Below are positions 1 to 7,034 of a stretch of 56,418 bases of DNA, in pieces (positions within the stretch are counted from its first letter, which is position 1; the number at the start of each line of letters is the position of its first letter). The stretch is taken from the NCBI RefSeq assembly GCF_004369225.1, contig NZ_QFFZ01000022.1, forward strand, positions 1 through 56,418, written 5' to 3'. A program made the position numbers and the translations under genes. This DNA comes from Pelotomaculum propionicicum (GTDB lineage: Bacteria; Bacillota; Desulfotomaculia; Desulfotomaculales; Pelotomaculaceae). The notes below the pieces were generated by a model, which was given only the letters and a program-made list of their open reading frames with translations, ran no database searches and was not told the DNA's origin.

Positions 1-213
1 CTGGCCGATGACTATTTTCTCATGCTGCAGGAAGGCCGACACCAGGTGAACCGGTTTACCATCCGTTCCGGAGGAGCCACGCAGCGTCTTGCCGTCAACA
101 GCCACCGCCCGGTCCTGTGATTGGGACAGATCGACCATCGCGTTCATTTTCTTTTTGCTGCTCCCATTCTTCCATTGTTTTTTTTCATGTTCACTCAAAT
201 GGTCTTCGCTCAT
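1..213 (-). pseudogene. ISAs1-family transposase, partial
   Basis: The frame runs off the left edge, and 71 codons are visible from an ATG at 213. It contains AVDGKTLRGSS followed by HLVSAF and IVIGQ, the DDE-domain signature (first catalytic Asp in VDGKTLRG) of ISAs1/H-repeat transposases. The N-terminus is only about 38 residues before this motif. Intact family members have a longer helical N-terminal region there, and a stop lies 12 codons upstream, so the gene looks 5'-truncated or rearranged. It could also be an unusual short form, which cannot be decided without the part outside the window. Confidence 0.75.
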
Positions 214-550
214 TTTATTTTCCCTTCTATACCAGCTTGCTTTCTAATGTTTTCGGCAATGAGGGAAGATTACCTTGACAAATATTTCGACATAAAATGA
301 CATTGGGAAATTGGCAGGAAAGGATTTCAGCAAATAAAAATAACCTGGTGTGCTAGTCTTTATGTTTATTTCCAGGTAAAAAAGATAGAAATCTTATTGA
401 TTTAGATTTGTACCTATGTTACAATAAACCTTGTCAATTCAAGGACTTCAAAGGAGTGGGATAATAAGATTTTTTTTAACTGTAGATAAGACTGAAATCT
501 TATCACCAAACATTTATAAACCTTATAAGCCTTGAAAACACTATTAATAT
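214..550. other. AT-rich intergenic region upstream of tRNA-Leu
   Basis: No coding frame with a ribosome site is visible. The stretch is AT-rich, with scattered promoter-like hexamers (for example TTGACA near 272) but no convincing pair. It presumably contains the tRNA-Leu promoter; I cannot place it. Confidence 0.4.
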
Positions 551-637
551 GCGGCAGTGGCGGAATTGGCAGACGCGCAAGATTCAGGTTCTTGTGGGCG
601 TACGCTCGTGGGGGTTCAAGTCCCTTCTGCCGCACCA
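551..637 (+). tRNA. tRNA-Leu (anticodon CAG), CCA encoded
   Basis: The cloverleaf can be drawn by hand. The 7-bp acceptor is GCGGCAG/CTGCCGC. The anticodon stem CAAGA/TCTTG carries loop TTCAGGT, which gives anticodon CAG. A long variable arm (class II tRNA) follows, then the T-arm with GGTTCAAGTCC. The discriminator A and CCA are encoded (ends 637). The 3' end TGCCGCACCAAA is repeated at 2457-2468, which suggests the gene served as an integration target. Confidence 0.95.
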
Positions 638-639
638 AA
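628..639 (+). repeat. 12-bp direct repeat, left copy (tRNA-Leu 3' end)
   Basis: TGCCGCACCAAA spans the last ten bases of tRNA-Leu plus two bases of flank. An identical copy lies at 2457-2468. The two bracket the ArsR/permease islet, as attL and attR do around an element inserted at a tRNA gene. Confidence 0.6.
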
Positions 640-796
640 TTAGTAATATCAAGAGGTGTAGGGTTTCTGGAAATAATACGGGAATCTTGCACCTCTTCTT
701 TATTTACAGTAAGATTCTGGTTGCTTCTTATTGACCCTTATGGGAGAAATCCAGGAATTTAAATTATTATCATAATCACTACAACACTCTTGTTGG

Positions 797-1333
797 CTAT
801 TTATTTTTACTTCTAATATTATCATAAATCAATTTTTTATCTTTTTCCGTTAGCAACTTTGCGGTGAGATAAGCAATTAATACTATCCCTGGAATATTAA
901 CGATAAAACGAGTAAGCATAAATTTCCACCCAATAGCTGACGCTTCAAACAAAAGCATAGGTATTTTCGTTGTTGACCATGCACCAATGAAAATAAGGAC
1001 ATTTGAAAAACTACTGCCTTTCTTCAAGAGTACACCGGCAATGGGAAAAGCTGCATAAAGTGGCCCTGCTGCTGCCGACCCAAGAAAAAAAGCTATAGTA
1101 CCCCCTAAAAAACCAGATCTATCACCAATCAACTTCATCATGGTTTCACGTTCCACCCATACGTCTAGAAGCCCAAGCAATATAAAAACAGGAGGTATCA
1201 CTGAAAGCATTTCAAGTGTATTACTCCATGTTATTTTCAACGACTTTTGACCAATAGAGGGATATAATACAACGATTAATGCGTTTATAACTGCAAGTGA
1301 AATGAAGGTCCTGTATCTTTTAATTAATTCCAT
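797..1333 (-). CDS. Half-size permease, second subunit (ArsP/YraQ-type, PF03773-like)
   Basis: This 178-residue protein is predicted to be an integral membrane protein with about four hydrophobic segments (near residues 11-30, 40-60, 75-105 and 130-160 by eye). It resembles one half of the predicted-permease family that contains ArsP and YraQ. Members usually carry both halves in one chain of about 300 residues; here the halves are separate genes. The ATG at 1333 lies 14 bases inside the end of the preceding permease gene, behind a GGGGGG tract, so translation is probably coupled. It is the last gene of the arsR-led operon. Substrate is unknown; a metal or metalloid is inferred from the ArsR neighbour. 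Confidence 0.75.
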   Translation of the reverse strand: MELIKRYRTFISLAVINALIVVLYPSIGQKSLKITWSNTLEMLSVIPPVFILLGLLDVWVERETMMKLIGDRSGFLGGTIAFFLGSAAAGPLYAAFPIAGVLLKKGSSFSNVLIFIGAWSTTKIPMLLFEASAIGWKFMLTRFIVNIPGIVLIAYLTAKLLTEKDKKLIYDNIRSKNK

Positions 1334-1829
1334 CACCTAATACCCCCCCTATAATCAAAGCTACGATAAATGAAAATATAAAAGCCATAGAGTTTCTTAA
1401 TATTGTCGTCTTCTTGCCAAAATATTTTATCTCGATGGGTACTGTTACAATTCCGACCATCATTAACGTTGATACAAAAACGGCTATCTGCATTAATCCG
1501 GCACCACTTTTTATAAGAGCGGCAGCTAAAGGAAAAGCAATAAAACCTGGTATCAACGTAATTGACCCGATTACAGCAGCGACTGCCATCCCAAGCCACC
1601 CCGATTGCTGACCGAATAGTTTTGATATTGTCTCAGGAGTTAATACTGAGAGCATTATGCCAATAAGGATAAAAATTGATAAAAACTGAGGGAGAATGTT
1701 TTCAAAGGATTTCCACGCCTTTTTTAATGCCATCTTTGTTTTTTCCTTACTTTTTATAAAAGATATTACTAAAAGAACTATAGTAAGTATAAAAAGTATA
1801 ATGTTAAACACTTCAAACTCCTTTATCAT
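1320..1829 (-). CDS. Half-size permease, first subunit (ArsP/YraQ-type, PF03773-like)
   Basis: This 169-residue membrane protein has hydrophobic segments near residues 5-24, 45-65, 75-105 and 140-165. The glycine/proline-rich stretch GSITLIPGFIAFPLAAALIK is typical of the predicted-permease family. I chose the ATG at 1829 because it overlaps the stop of the preceding Cys-rich ORF as ATGA. A TTG six codons upstream is possible but has no ribosome site. It pairs with the downstream half at 797-1333, and together they equal the length of a normal full permease. Codon use is AT-rich compared with most genes in the window, consistent with transfer. Confidence 0.75.
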   Translation of the reverse strand: MIKEFEVFNIILFILTIVLLVISFIKSKEKTKMALKKAWKSFENILPQFLSIFILIGIMLSVLTPETISKLFGQQSGWLGMAVAAVIGSITLIPGFIAFPLAAALIKSGAGLMQIAVFVSTLMMVGIVTVPIEIKYFGKKTTILRNSMAFIFSFIVALIIGGVLGDGIN

Positions 1830-2038
1830 TGAAAAATATTTGCACAAAACAAAAAGCAGTAATCAAATGCTATTTTGCACAAGAAAACTGCTTTTCTTTT
1901 TAAATACAAAGAGTATTTTTTGTCTTGACTGTCGCAAGGGTGATTTTTATCATCACCGTGACACTCTTTAATCTGCTCGTTGCTACATTTTTTTTTATCA
2001 ATTTTCTTTTCAGGATGTTGGCACTCGCAGTCACACAT
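1826..2038 (-). CDS. Cys/His-rich 70-residue peptide in the arsR-permease operon
   Basis: I do not recognise a family. The ORF starts at an ATG inside the end of arsR (8-base overlap), with AAGGA eight bases upstream, and ends in ATGA shared with the permease start. It encodes MCDCECQHPEKK at the N-terminus, nine cysteines in all (residues 2, 4, 6, 18, 26, 35, 54, 61, 65) and histidines at 8, 27 and 33. A basic linker precedes a hydrophobic, Cys-containing C-terminal segment (about 50-70). The composition suggests a metal-binding and perhaps membrane-associated peptide that passes metal to the permease; this is inference. It could still be an accidental frame between two real genes. Confidence 0.45.
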   Translation of the reverse strand: MCDCECQHPEKKIDKKKCSNEQIKECHGDDKNHPCDSQDKKYSLYLKRKAVFLCKIAFDYCFLFCANIFQ

Positions 2039-2378
2039 CAGCGTCATCCTTCTTTCGACAATATTTCGCATCATCCAAAAGATTTTTATGGCAGCTACCT
2101 TCACATTTCATGGACTGGGACGCTATTTTTTTTATTTCTTCAGCTGCTTTAATAATAACGTCTCTATCAACCCAATAATGTGTAAAATAACCTTTCTTTT
2201 CCCCTCTTACCAATCCTGCTCTACGTAAAACCTGTAAATGCTGAGATATAGCAGCTTCGGACATATTAATCCTTTTAGCCAAAGCCCCCACGCAAAAATC
2301 ATGGGTCAGTAAAAGATTTAAAATATTTAAGCGTGTCTCGTCTGCCATAGCTTTCAAAATCACCATGATTTCATCCAT
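2031..2378 (-). CDS. ArsR/SmtB-family metal-responsive repressor
   Basis: This 115-residue winged-helix regulator begins MDEIMVILKAMADETRLNIL, the usual ArsR start. The recognition region SEAAISQHLQVLRRAGLV is followed by the wing GEKKGYFTHYWV. Cys occurs in the sensor helix region (LLTHDFCVGAL), and a C-terminal tail MKCEGSCHKNLLDDAKYC adds three more cysteines and a histidine, a plausible extra metal site. A longer frame from 2447 adds a hydrophobic stretch without a ribosome site and overlaps the promoter, so it was not used. The gene heads the islet operon. A perfect inverted repeat at 2396-2411 between promoter and start is the likely operator. Confidence 0.88.
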   Translation of the reverse strand: MDEIMVILKAMADETRLNILNLLLTHDFCVGALAKRINMSEAAISQHLQVLRRAGLVRGEKKGYFTHYWVDRDVIIKAAEEIKKIASQSMKCEGSCHKNLLDDAKYCRKKDDADV

Positions 2379-2395
2379 AAAATAGCCTCTTGTGA

Positions 2396-2411
2396 TTAAG
2401 TATTTACTTAA
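2396..2411. promoter_or_regulatory. Probable ArsR operator (7-2-7 inverted repeat)
   Basis: TTAAGTATTTACTTAA is a perfect 7-bp inverted repeat with a 2-bp spacer. It lies just downstream of the -10 box of the arsR promoter, the usual site for ArsR-family autorepression. That the family binds AT-rich dyads is established; the assignment here is inference. Confidence 0.6.
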
Positions 2412-2415
2412 ATAT

Positions 2416-2444
2416 ATTATAATCAAAAGAAATATTATTGTCAA
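2416..2444 (-). promoter_or_regulatory. Sigma-A promoter of the arsR-permease operon
   Basis: On the minus strand TTGACA (2444-2439) is separated by 17 bases from TATAAT (2421-2416). Both hexamers match the consensus exactly, and they sit 38 bases upstream of the arsR ATG. Confidence 0.85.
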
Positions 2445-2456
2445 CACTTAATAGAA

Positions 2457-2468
2457 TGCCGCACCAAA
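2457..2468 (+). repeat. 12-bp direct repeat, right copy (tRNA-Leu 3' end duplicate)
   Basis: TGCCGCACCAAA is identical to 628-639. A strong hairpin follows within 15 bases and would have been the original tRNA-Leu terminator if 640-2468 is an insertion. Confidence 0.6.
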
Positions 2469-2481
2469 CCTTTACAAACTG

Positions 2482-2520
2482 ATGAAAATCCCCTGTGTGA
2501 TAAACACAGGGGATTTTCAT
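2482..2520. terminator. Strong hairpin, probable displaced tRNA-Leu terminator
   Basis: A perfect 17-bp stem (ATGAAAATCCCCTGTGT and its complement) has a 5-base loop (GATAA). On the plus strand it ends in GGGGATTTTCATTTGT. It stands just downstream of the duplicated tRNA 3' end and serves no adjacent protein gene. Confidence 0.7.
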
Positions 2521-2569
2521 TTGTGACGGCAGTATATTCACAAAAACTTCACAATTATATAATAGTTAT

Positions 2570-2718
2570 GACACATATAGCTTTTAAAATAGTGATCGGG
2601 TTCGATTCCATCCTTTTTAATTTTTTTTTGCCGGGCAACCCGACTCAAAGGCTAAAGGACCTTTAGGGGCGCGGCGCCTGCCCGGTTTAGCATGGCCCCT
2701 GGCCATGATTTTATTTTT
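2570..2718 (+). ncRNA. Candidate structured RNA with intrinsic terminator, family unknown
   Basis: On the plus strand a TATAAT (2558-2563) precedes a GC-rich folded block in AT-rich surroundings. An outer stem CCGGGCA (2631-2637) pairs with TGCCCGG (2679-2685) and encloses the hairpin CTAAAGG-A-CCTTTAG (2652-2666) and a GGCGC-rich dyad (2668-2677). A second hairpin CATGGCC-CCT-GGCCATG (2691-2707) is followed by ATTTTATTTTT, a good intrinsic terminator. A T-arm-like GGGTTCGATTCC lies at 2598-2609. I compared it from memory with c-di-GMP, T-box, ydaO and ZTP riboswitches and found no match. It may be a small RNA, an attenuated leader or a repeat. Confidence 0.35.
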
Positions 2719-2899
2719 AAAGGAAAGACTGAAACAGCCTGGAAACGAAGTATGTGACTGCAGCCAAACACAAACCATAACCAAACAATTTTTCAATTTC
2801 CGTGTCATCTTTCTCGAGCCAGCCTAACAGAATTTCTATCACATCATAATCAGTCTTAAAATTTATCATGGTATTTTCTTCTTTCCAGACTCTTTCCAT
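2717..2899 (-). CDS. Small membrane protein, unknown
   Basis: This 60-residue ORF starts at an ATG (2899) preceded by GGAGGAGG about nine bases upstream, which is why I prefer it over the ATG at 2935. The N-terminal half is acidic and soluble (KTDYDVIEILLGWLEKDDTE). A single hydrophobic segment (roughly residues 41-58) ends the protein. I recognise no family. It is transcribed toward, and its stop overlaps, the T-run of the candidate structured RNA on the other strand. Confidence 0.5.
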   Translation of the reverse strand: MERVWKEENTMINFKTDYDVIEILLGWLEKDDTEIEKLFGYGLCLAAVTYFVSRLFQSFL

Positions 2900-3045
2900 A
2901 TACAATTCCTCCTCCAGGCGTACATATGTTTGCATATATCTTACGTCCGAACATAGGTTCTGTCAAGTATTATTTTTAATTTTGTTGGCATAATTTAAAA
3001 AGTGTCGTTTAAGGAAATTAATCTTAATTTAAGGAGGTGGATTTC

Positions 3046-3192
3046 ATGGCTCAGATTAAATGTACGGTTACCGAATGCAACTATAACAAAGATGTTCTTT
3101 GCAGCGCTCCAATGATTGAGGTTACGCGCAACCATATTCAGAGCGCCACCAAGTCCGAGCAAACCAAATGCGAGACATTCAAGAAAAAATAG
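3046..3192 (+). CDS. DUF1540 domain protein, copy 1
   Basis: This 48-residue protein begins IKCTVTECNYNKDVLCSAPMI and ends QTKCETFKKK. The four cysteines (6, 11, 19, 42) are the DUF1540 signature and suggest a small metal-binding or disulfide fold. AAGGAGGTGG lies seven bases before the ATG. A terminator follows directly, so it is monocistronic. A paralogue is at 29990-30139. Function is unknown; the family is common in spore-forming Firmicutes. Confidence 0.85.
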   Translation: MAQIKCTVTECNYNKDVLCSAPMIEVTRNHIQSATKSEQTKCETFKKK

Positions 3193-3201
3193 TAAAAGAA
3201 G

Positions 3202-3235
3202 AACCAGCCGGAAAAAAATGGCTGGTTTCTTTTTT
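3202..3235 (+). terminator. Intrinsic terminator after DUF1540 gene
   Basis: AACCAGCC (3202-3209) pairs with GGCTGGTT (3220-3227) across a 10-base A-rich loop, followed by a T-rich run to 3235. Confidence 0.85.
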
Positions 3236-3290
3236 GTCGTCACATTTTAAAAGCCCTCAAAATAGACTATTTAAATGGGGGTGATCAGAA

Positions 3291-4271
3291 TTGACATTGC
3301 TGGCTGATGGCATATTTGAAGGCGGCGGTGTAAAAGCGTTTGCCATGCTTGGCGCGCTCAACGAAGCCGAGAGGAGAGGCTACACCTGGGTTAATGTCGC
3401 CGGAACCTCTGCCGGGGCTATCATAGCCTCATTTGTGGCGGCCGGCTATACCTCTGAAGAAATCAGAGAACTGGTGTGGGGCCTTGACTTCAGGCAGTTT
3501 AAGGACAAGGACTGGCTTGGACAGATCCCCTACTTGGGACCAGCACTGCGGCTGTGGTTTAAAAACGGCCTATATAAAGCCGGGTTTCTTGAAAAATGGG
3601 TCAGGGAGAAGCTTGACGCTAAAGGAGTACGCACTTTCAAGGATCTTGTCCTCAGGGACTTCGAAAACGACCCTAAATACCGCTATAAACTGGTGGTTAT
3701 AGCCACTGATGTATCCAGGCGAAAGCTTTTAAAGCTGCCATATGACATGAAAGATTACAATATCAACCCCGACGACCTTGATGTAGCCGCTGCGGTAAGA
3801 ATGAGCGCCAACCTGCCATTCTTTTATGAACCATACACATTGACATATTATGAAAACAAAAAATACAAAAGATACAGTTATATTATAGATGGTGGAGTTT
3901 TGAGCAATTTCCCGGTCTGGATTTTTGACGGGGAAAAGACGCCCCCCTGGCCTACCTTTGGCTTTAAGATCATCGAACCTGAAGCCAACGCTCCCTCCCG
4001 CATCTATAACCCCTTTGACCTTTTCAGGGCAACACTGACGACTATGCTTGAAGCCCACGACAGGGTTTTTGAACTGGACCCCAAGAGCAGCGTCCGGACG
4101 ATTGCCATACCCTCCCTGGGAGTCAGGACCACTGACTTTGATATTTTAGACATGCATAAAGAGAATTTGTTCCTGTCCGGCGTACAGGCAGCGAGAAATT
4201 TCTTTGAGGGCTGGAATTTTGAGTCCTACAAAATGCTCTATTGCAAACCTATCTCTTTAAGACCTGCTTGA
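3291..4271 (+). CDS. Patatin-like phospholipase
   Basis: This 326-residue lipid acyl hydrolase has the Ser/Asp dyad of the patatin family. The oxyanion loop EGGGVKAFAMLGAL is at about residues 10-23, the nucleophile elbow GTSAG has Ser40, and the catalytic DGG has Asp200 (IIDGGVLSNFP). It has no signal peptide and is probably cytosolic or membrane-peripheral. The start is TTG at 3291 with GGGGGTGAT upstream; no ATG lies near. It stands alone between the DUF1540 terminator and the ACT gene. The substrate cannot be read from sequence. Confidence 0.9.
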   Translation: MTLLADGIFEGGGVKAFAMLGALNEAERRGYTWVNVAGTSAGAIIASFVAAGYTSEEIRELVWGLDFRQFKDKDWLGQIPYLGPALRLWFKNGLYKAGFLEKWVREKLDAKGVRTFKDLVLRDFENDPKYRYKLVVIATDVSRRKLLKLPYDMKDYNINPDDLDVAAAVRMSANLPFFYEPYTLTYYENKKYKRYSYIIDGGVLSNFPVWIFDGEKTPPWPTFGFKIIEPEANAPSRIYNPFDLFRATLTTMLEAHDRVFELDPKSSVRTIAIPSLGVRTTDFDILDMHKENLFLSGVQAARNFFEGWNFESYKMLYCKPISLRPA

Positions 4272-4412
4272 GGCAAATAACTAATAAAAAGGTTTGACAT
4301 TTTTCTGCCCCAAAGTTAATATTATTGCATGAAATACCCCTTAAGGTTACACGTTTATTTTCCCATTACCGGTGAAGCTGCGCGACAGCTTTAATTTTTT
4401 TCAAGGGGGATT

Positions 4413-4724
4413 ATGCCAATGCTGTCAAAACTAAAAAAGGAAGAGCCCAAAGGCAACAGGATCATAGTAACCGTTCTGGGACCCGATAAGGTTGGTATTA
4501 TTGCCGGTGTAGCGCAGGTGCTCTCTGCCAATAAGATCAACATCCTGGACATCAGCCAGACTATTCTTCAGGAATTCCTGGTAATGGTCATGGTCGCGGA
4601 CATGAGTGAAAGCACCAGTGATATGATTGAGCTTAAAGAGAAACTGGCCGAGAAAGGCCGGGAAATCGGCGTCAGGATTGACGCCCAGCACGAAGACGTG
4701 TTTAAGTTTATGCACAGGATCTAA
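4413..4724 (+). CDS. ACT-domain regulatory protein (UPF0237 type)
   Basis: This 103-residue protein has a single ACT domain: [20 protein letters not shown] at about 19-38, then the hydrophobic strand and helix [11 protein letters not shown]. It resembles the small GcvR-like ACT proteins of the UPF0237 family. An AAGGGGG precedes the ATG at 4413. The next gene, a UPF0210 protein, follows after 16 bases; the two families are habitual neighbours, so a shared role is likely. No ligand-specific residues are assigned. Confidence 0.88.
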   Translation: MPMLSKLKKEEPKGNRIIVTVLGPDKVGIIAGVAQVLSANKINILDISQTILQEFLVMVMVADMSESTSDMIELKEKLAEKGREIGVRIDAQHEDVFKFMHRI

Positions 4725-4740
4725 CCGGGGAGGTTATTTC

Positions 4741-6099
4741 ATGCTCACACTGCAGGAGATATTAGAAACAGTAAATATGGTCCAGGAGGAAAACCTGGAT
4801 ATCCGAACAATTACCATGGGCATCAGCCTGCGGGACTGCTCCGACCCCAGCCCCCTCTCCGCCAGGCGGAAAATCTACGATAAAATAGTCAGGCTGGCTG
4901 GAAATCTGGTTAAAACTGGTGAAAACATTGAAAGAGAATATGGTCTCCCCATTGTCAATAAAAGAATTTCAGTGACACCGCTAGCTATTGTGGCCGAAAG
5001 CAGCAATACCGATAATTTTGTGGACTTCGCCAGGACCCTGGACGAGGCGGCAGCCGCCGTTGGTGTTAACTTTATCGGTGGTTTCTCCGCCCTGGTGCAC
5101 AAGGGGTTTACCAACGCCGACCACAAACTGATTGACAGTATACCCGCGGCCCTGGCCTCAACTAGCCGGGTCTGCTCCTCAGTTAACGTGGCCACCAATA
5201 AAGCCGGCATTAACATGGACGCGGTATACCGGATGGGACAAGCCATAAAGAAGACTGCTGAGCTCACAGCAGACCACGACGGGCTTGGCTGCGCCAAGCT
5301 GGTGGTCTTCGCCAACGTGCCAGAGGACAACCCCTTTATGGCCGGAGCCTTCCACGGTATCGGTGAACCTGAGTGTGTAATTAACGTGGGTGTCAGCGGA
5401 CCGGGGGTGGTTAAAAAAGCAGTTGAAACTGCAGGAAATTGTGATTTTGGCGTATTAGCCGAAACCATCAAGAAAACAGCTTTTAAGATCACCAGGATGG
5501 GAGAACTGGTCGGCCGCACCGCCGCCAGGAAGCTGAATGTACCCTTTGGCATTGTGGACATATCGCTGGCGCCTACCCCAGCCATAGGAGACAGTGTTGC
5601 CGAGATACTGGAATCGATGGGGCTGGAGCGCTGTGGCACCCATGGCACAACTGCGGCCCTGGCGCTGTTGAACGACGCGGTTAAAAAAGGAGGGGCCATG
5701 GCTTCATCTTATGTGGGAGGTCTTTCCGGCGCCTTTATTCCGGTCAGTGAGGACGCGGGTATGATCCGGGCGGTTGAAGCAGGCTCATTAACCCTGGACA
5801 AACTGGAGGCCATGACTTGTGTATGTTCCGTCGGACTGGACATGATTGCCGTTCCCGGTGATACCTCCGCCGAGACCATTGCCGCCATTATCGCCGATGA
5901 AATAGCGATTGGTGTCATTAATAAGAAAACAACAGCTGTGCGTCTAATCCCGGCGGTAAATAAAAAAGTTGGTGATTACGTGGAATACGGAGGCCTGCTG
6001 GGCCGGGCGCCGGTTATACCGGTAAAGCCGTTTTCATCAGCGGCATTCGTTTGCCGGGGAGGGCGGATCCCGGCGCCCATAAGCAGTCTAACCAACTAA
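4741..6099 (+). CDS. UPF0210 (DUF711) family protein
   Basis: This 452-residue protein of the PFL/UPF0210 family is recognised from the stretches [38 protein letters not shown] and the glycine-rich C-terminal half ([17 protein letters not shown]). The start is the ATG at 4741, behind GGGGAGG. An upstream extension in the same frame overlaps the ACT gene and was rejected. It is co-transcribed with the ACT-domain gene. The biochemical function of the family is not established to my knowledge. Confidence 0.9.
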   Translation: MLTLQEILETVNMVQEENLDIRTITMGISLRDCSDPSPLSARRKIYDKIVRLAGNLVKTGENIEREYGLPIVNKRISVTPLAIVAESSNTDNFVDFARTLDEAAAAVGVNFIGGFSALVHKGFTNADHKLIDSIPAALASTSRVCSSVNVATNKAGINMDAVYRMGQAIKKTAELTADHDGLGCAKLVVFANVPEDNPFMAGAFHGIGEPECVINVGVSGPGVVKKAVETAGNCDFGVLAETIKKTAFKITRMGELVGRTAARKLNVPFGIVDISLAPTPAIGDSVAEILESMGLERCGTHGTTAALALLNDAVKKGGAMASSYVGGLSGAFIPVSEDAGMIRAVEAGSLTLDKLEAMTCVCSVGLDMIAVPGDTSAETIAAIIADEIAIGVINKKTTAVRLIPAVNKKVGDYVEYGGLLGRAPVIPVKPFSSAAFVCRGGRIPAPISSLTN

Positions 6100-6156
6100 C
6101 ATTCAATACTAAAAACGGCGCTGAATTCAAGAAGATCCTGGAGGGTCCCTGACAAT

Positions 6157-6261
6157 ATGGAGCCGGTTGCCGCACTTGCTGTTGGTTATCAAAACACCAG
6201 TGTTGATGCAATCACAAAAGCATCAACCCGCGCACAAGAAGTAGTAACATATGTAAAGTGA
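6157..6261 (+). CDS. Possible 34-residue peptide
   Basis: A short frame starts at ATG 6157, with TGGAGGG about ten bases upstream, and ends at TGA 6261. It begins MEPVAALAVGYQNTSVDAIT and ends in VVTYVK. There is no known homologue that I recognise. It lies in the 400-base gap after the UPF0210 gene and may be chance or a gene remnant. Confidence 0.2.
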   Translation: MEPVAALAVGYQNTSVDAITKASTRAQEVVTYVK

Positions 6262-6385
6262 TATCTATTGGCCTACAGTGCAGACATGGAAGTCCAGGAC
6301 TAACTGAAAGATAGTATTGAGCAAAAAAGAATGCTGGATATATTGGCTAATAAGATGCAGGTTTGGATTTACCCGTTCAACACTT

Positions 6386-6403
6386 GTGCGACTGAAGTCG
6401 CAC
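6386..6403. repeat. Dispersed palindrome, GTGCGACT variant
   Basis: GTGCGACTGAAGTCGCAC is an 8-2-8 perfect palindrome followed by CTACA. It belongs to the family seen at 8519, 42896 and 54635, where the core is GTGCGAATAAATTCGCAC. The arms differ by compensating changes (AAT to ACT with ATT to AGT), which preserves pairing. Confidence 0.7.
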
Positions 6404-6462
6404 CTACATATTTTACGCCTTCTATACGCCCATCTTCCCATATCCCATACATCTAAAATGGT

Positions 6463-6489
6463 TAGCAAACGTAAGGCCTACGTTTGCTA
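6463..6489. repeat. 11-bp inverted repeat hairpin
   Basis: TAGCAAACGTA and TACGTTTGCTA pair perfectly around AGGCC. It lies 13 bases beyond the yjbQ stop and may act as its transcript end, though no clear T-run follows on the minus strand. Confidence 0.5.
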
Positions 6490-6501
6490 GTCCCCGATTT
6501 G

Positions 6502-6906
6502 CTAGTCTTCTGTGACTTTGACCAGCACCTGCCTCTGCCGGGGGCCGTCAAATTCGCAGAAATAAAGGCCCTGCCAGGTTCCTAAAAGAAGCCTGCCGCC
6601 GGTGATAAAAACAGACAGGGATGCACCCGTAAGAGAAGATTTGATATGGGCAGCCGAGTTTCCTTCCAGGTGCCTGTACCCGTCATTTAAAGGCACTATT
6701 TTATTCAGTTCCATGAGCATGTCCTCAACAACGGTAGGATCAGCGTTCTCGTTGATAGTCAACCCCGCGGTGGTATGAGGAGTAAAGATTCGCACCGTGC
6801 CCTCTTTAACACCGCTTTGTGACACAATGCGCTCAATTTCAGCGGTAATGTCCACAAGCTGGGTTCTTTGCTTTGTTCTCAGGTCTATGGTAATAATTTT
6901 TGCCAT
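6502..6906 (-). CDS. yjbQ: YjbQ family protein (UPF0047)
   Basis: This 134-residue protein carries the family landmarks VRIFTPHTTAGLTINENADP, a HLEGNSAAHIKSSLTG region with conserved histidines, and GTWQGLYFCEFDGPR at the C-terminus. The family forms small trimers; some members show weak thiamine-phosphate synthase activity, and the physiological role is uncertain. The ATG at 6906 has GAGGTGA upstream. It follows the hydG gene by a 128-base gap and is probably a separate transcript. Confidence 0.92.
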   Translation of the reverse strand: MAKIITIDLRTKQRTQLVDITAEIERIVSQSGVKEGTVRIFTPHTTAGLTINENADPTVVEDMLMELNKIVPLNDGYRHLEGNSAAHIKSSLTGASLSVFITGGRLLLGTWQGLYFCEFDGPRQRQVLVKVTED

Positions 6907-7034
6907 GTTATCACCTCACTAACACCAGATTATGTTTTTTATATCACTTGTACCTGTTTATGTCAAAGAAAAATCATCCCCTTTAAAACCAGGATGATTT
7001 TACTCGGCAAGCTATTAAGTAAGGAACATTATAT

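Larger units (their letters stand above)
6262..6501. other. Intergenic region with palindromic repeats
   Basis: Besides the repeats listed separately (6386-6403 and 6463-6489), it contains a C/T-rich stretch CCCATCTTCCCATATCCCAT (6430-6449) resembling the CTCACGTCCCA repeats elsewhere in the window. No gene is seen. Confidence 0.5.

Noticed and set aside
2630-2707. c-di-GMP-I riboswitch
   Set aside because: Some GGGCAA/CAAAGGC similarity, but the first hairpin and the conserved GACGCAAAGC core are missing.
2617-2808. 63-codon minus-strand ORF through the GC-rich block
   Set aside because: No ribosome site, overlaps a better small ORF, and its composition comes from the palindromes.
4875-5699. 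274-codon open frame on the minus strand inside the UPF0210 gene
   Set aside because: Low-complexity Ser/Ala/Pro composition typical of an antisense shadow; the plus-strand frame matches a known family over its full length.
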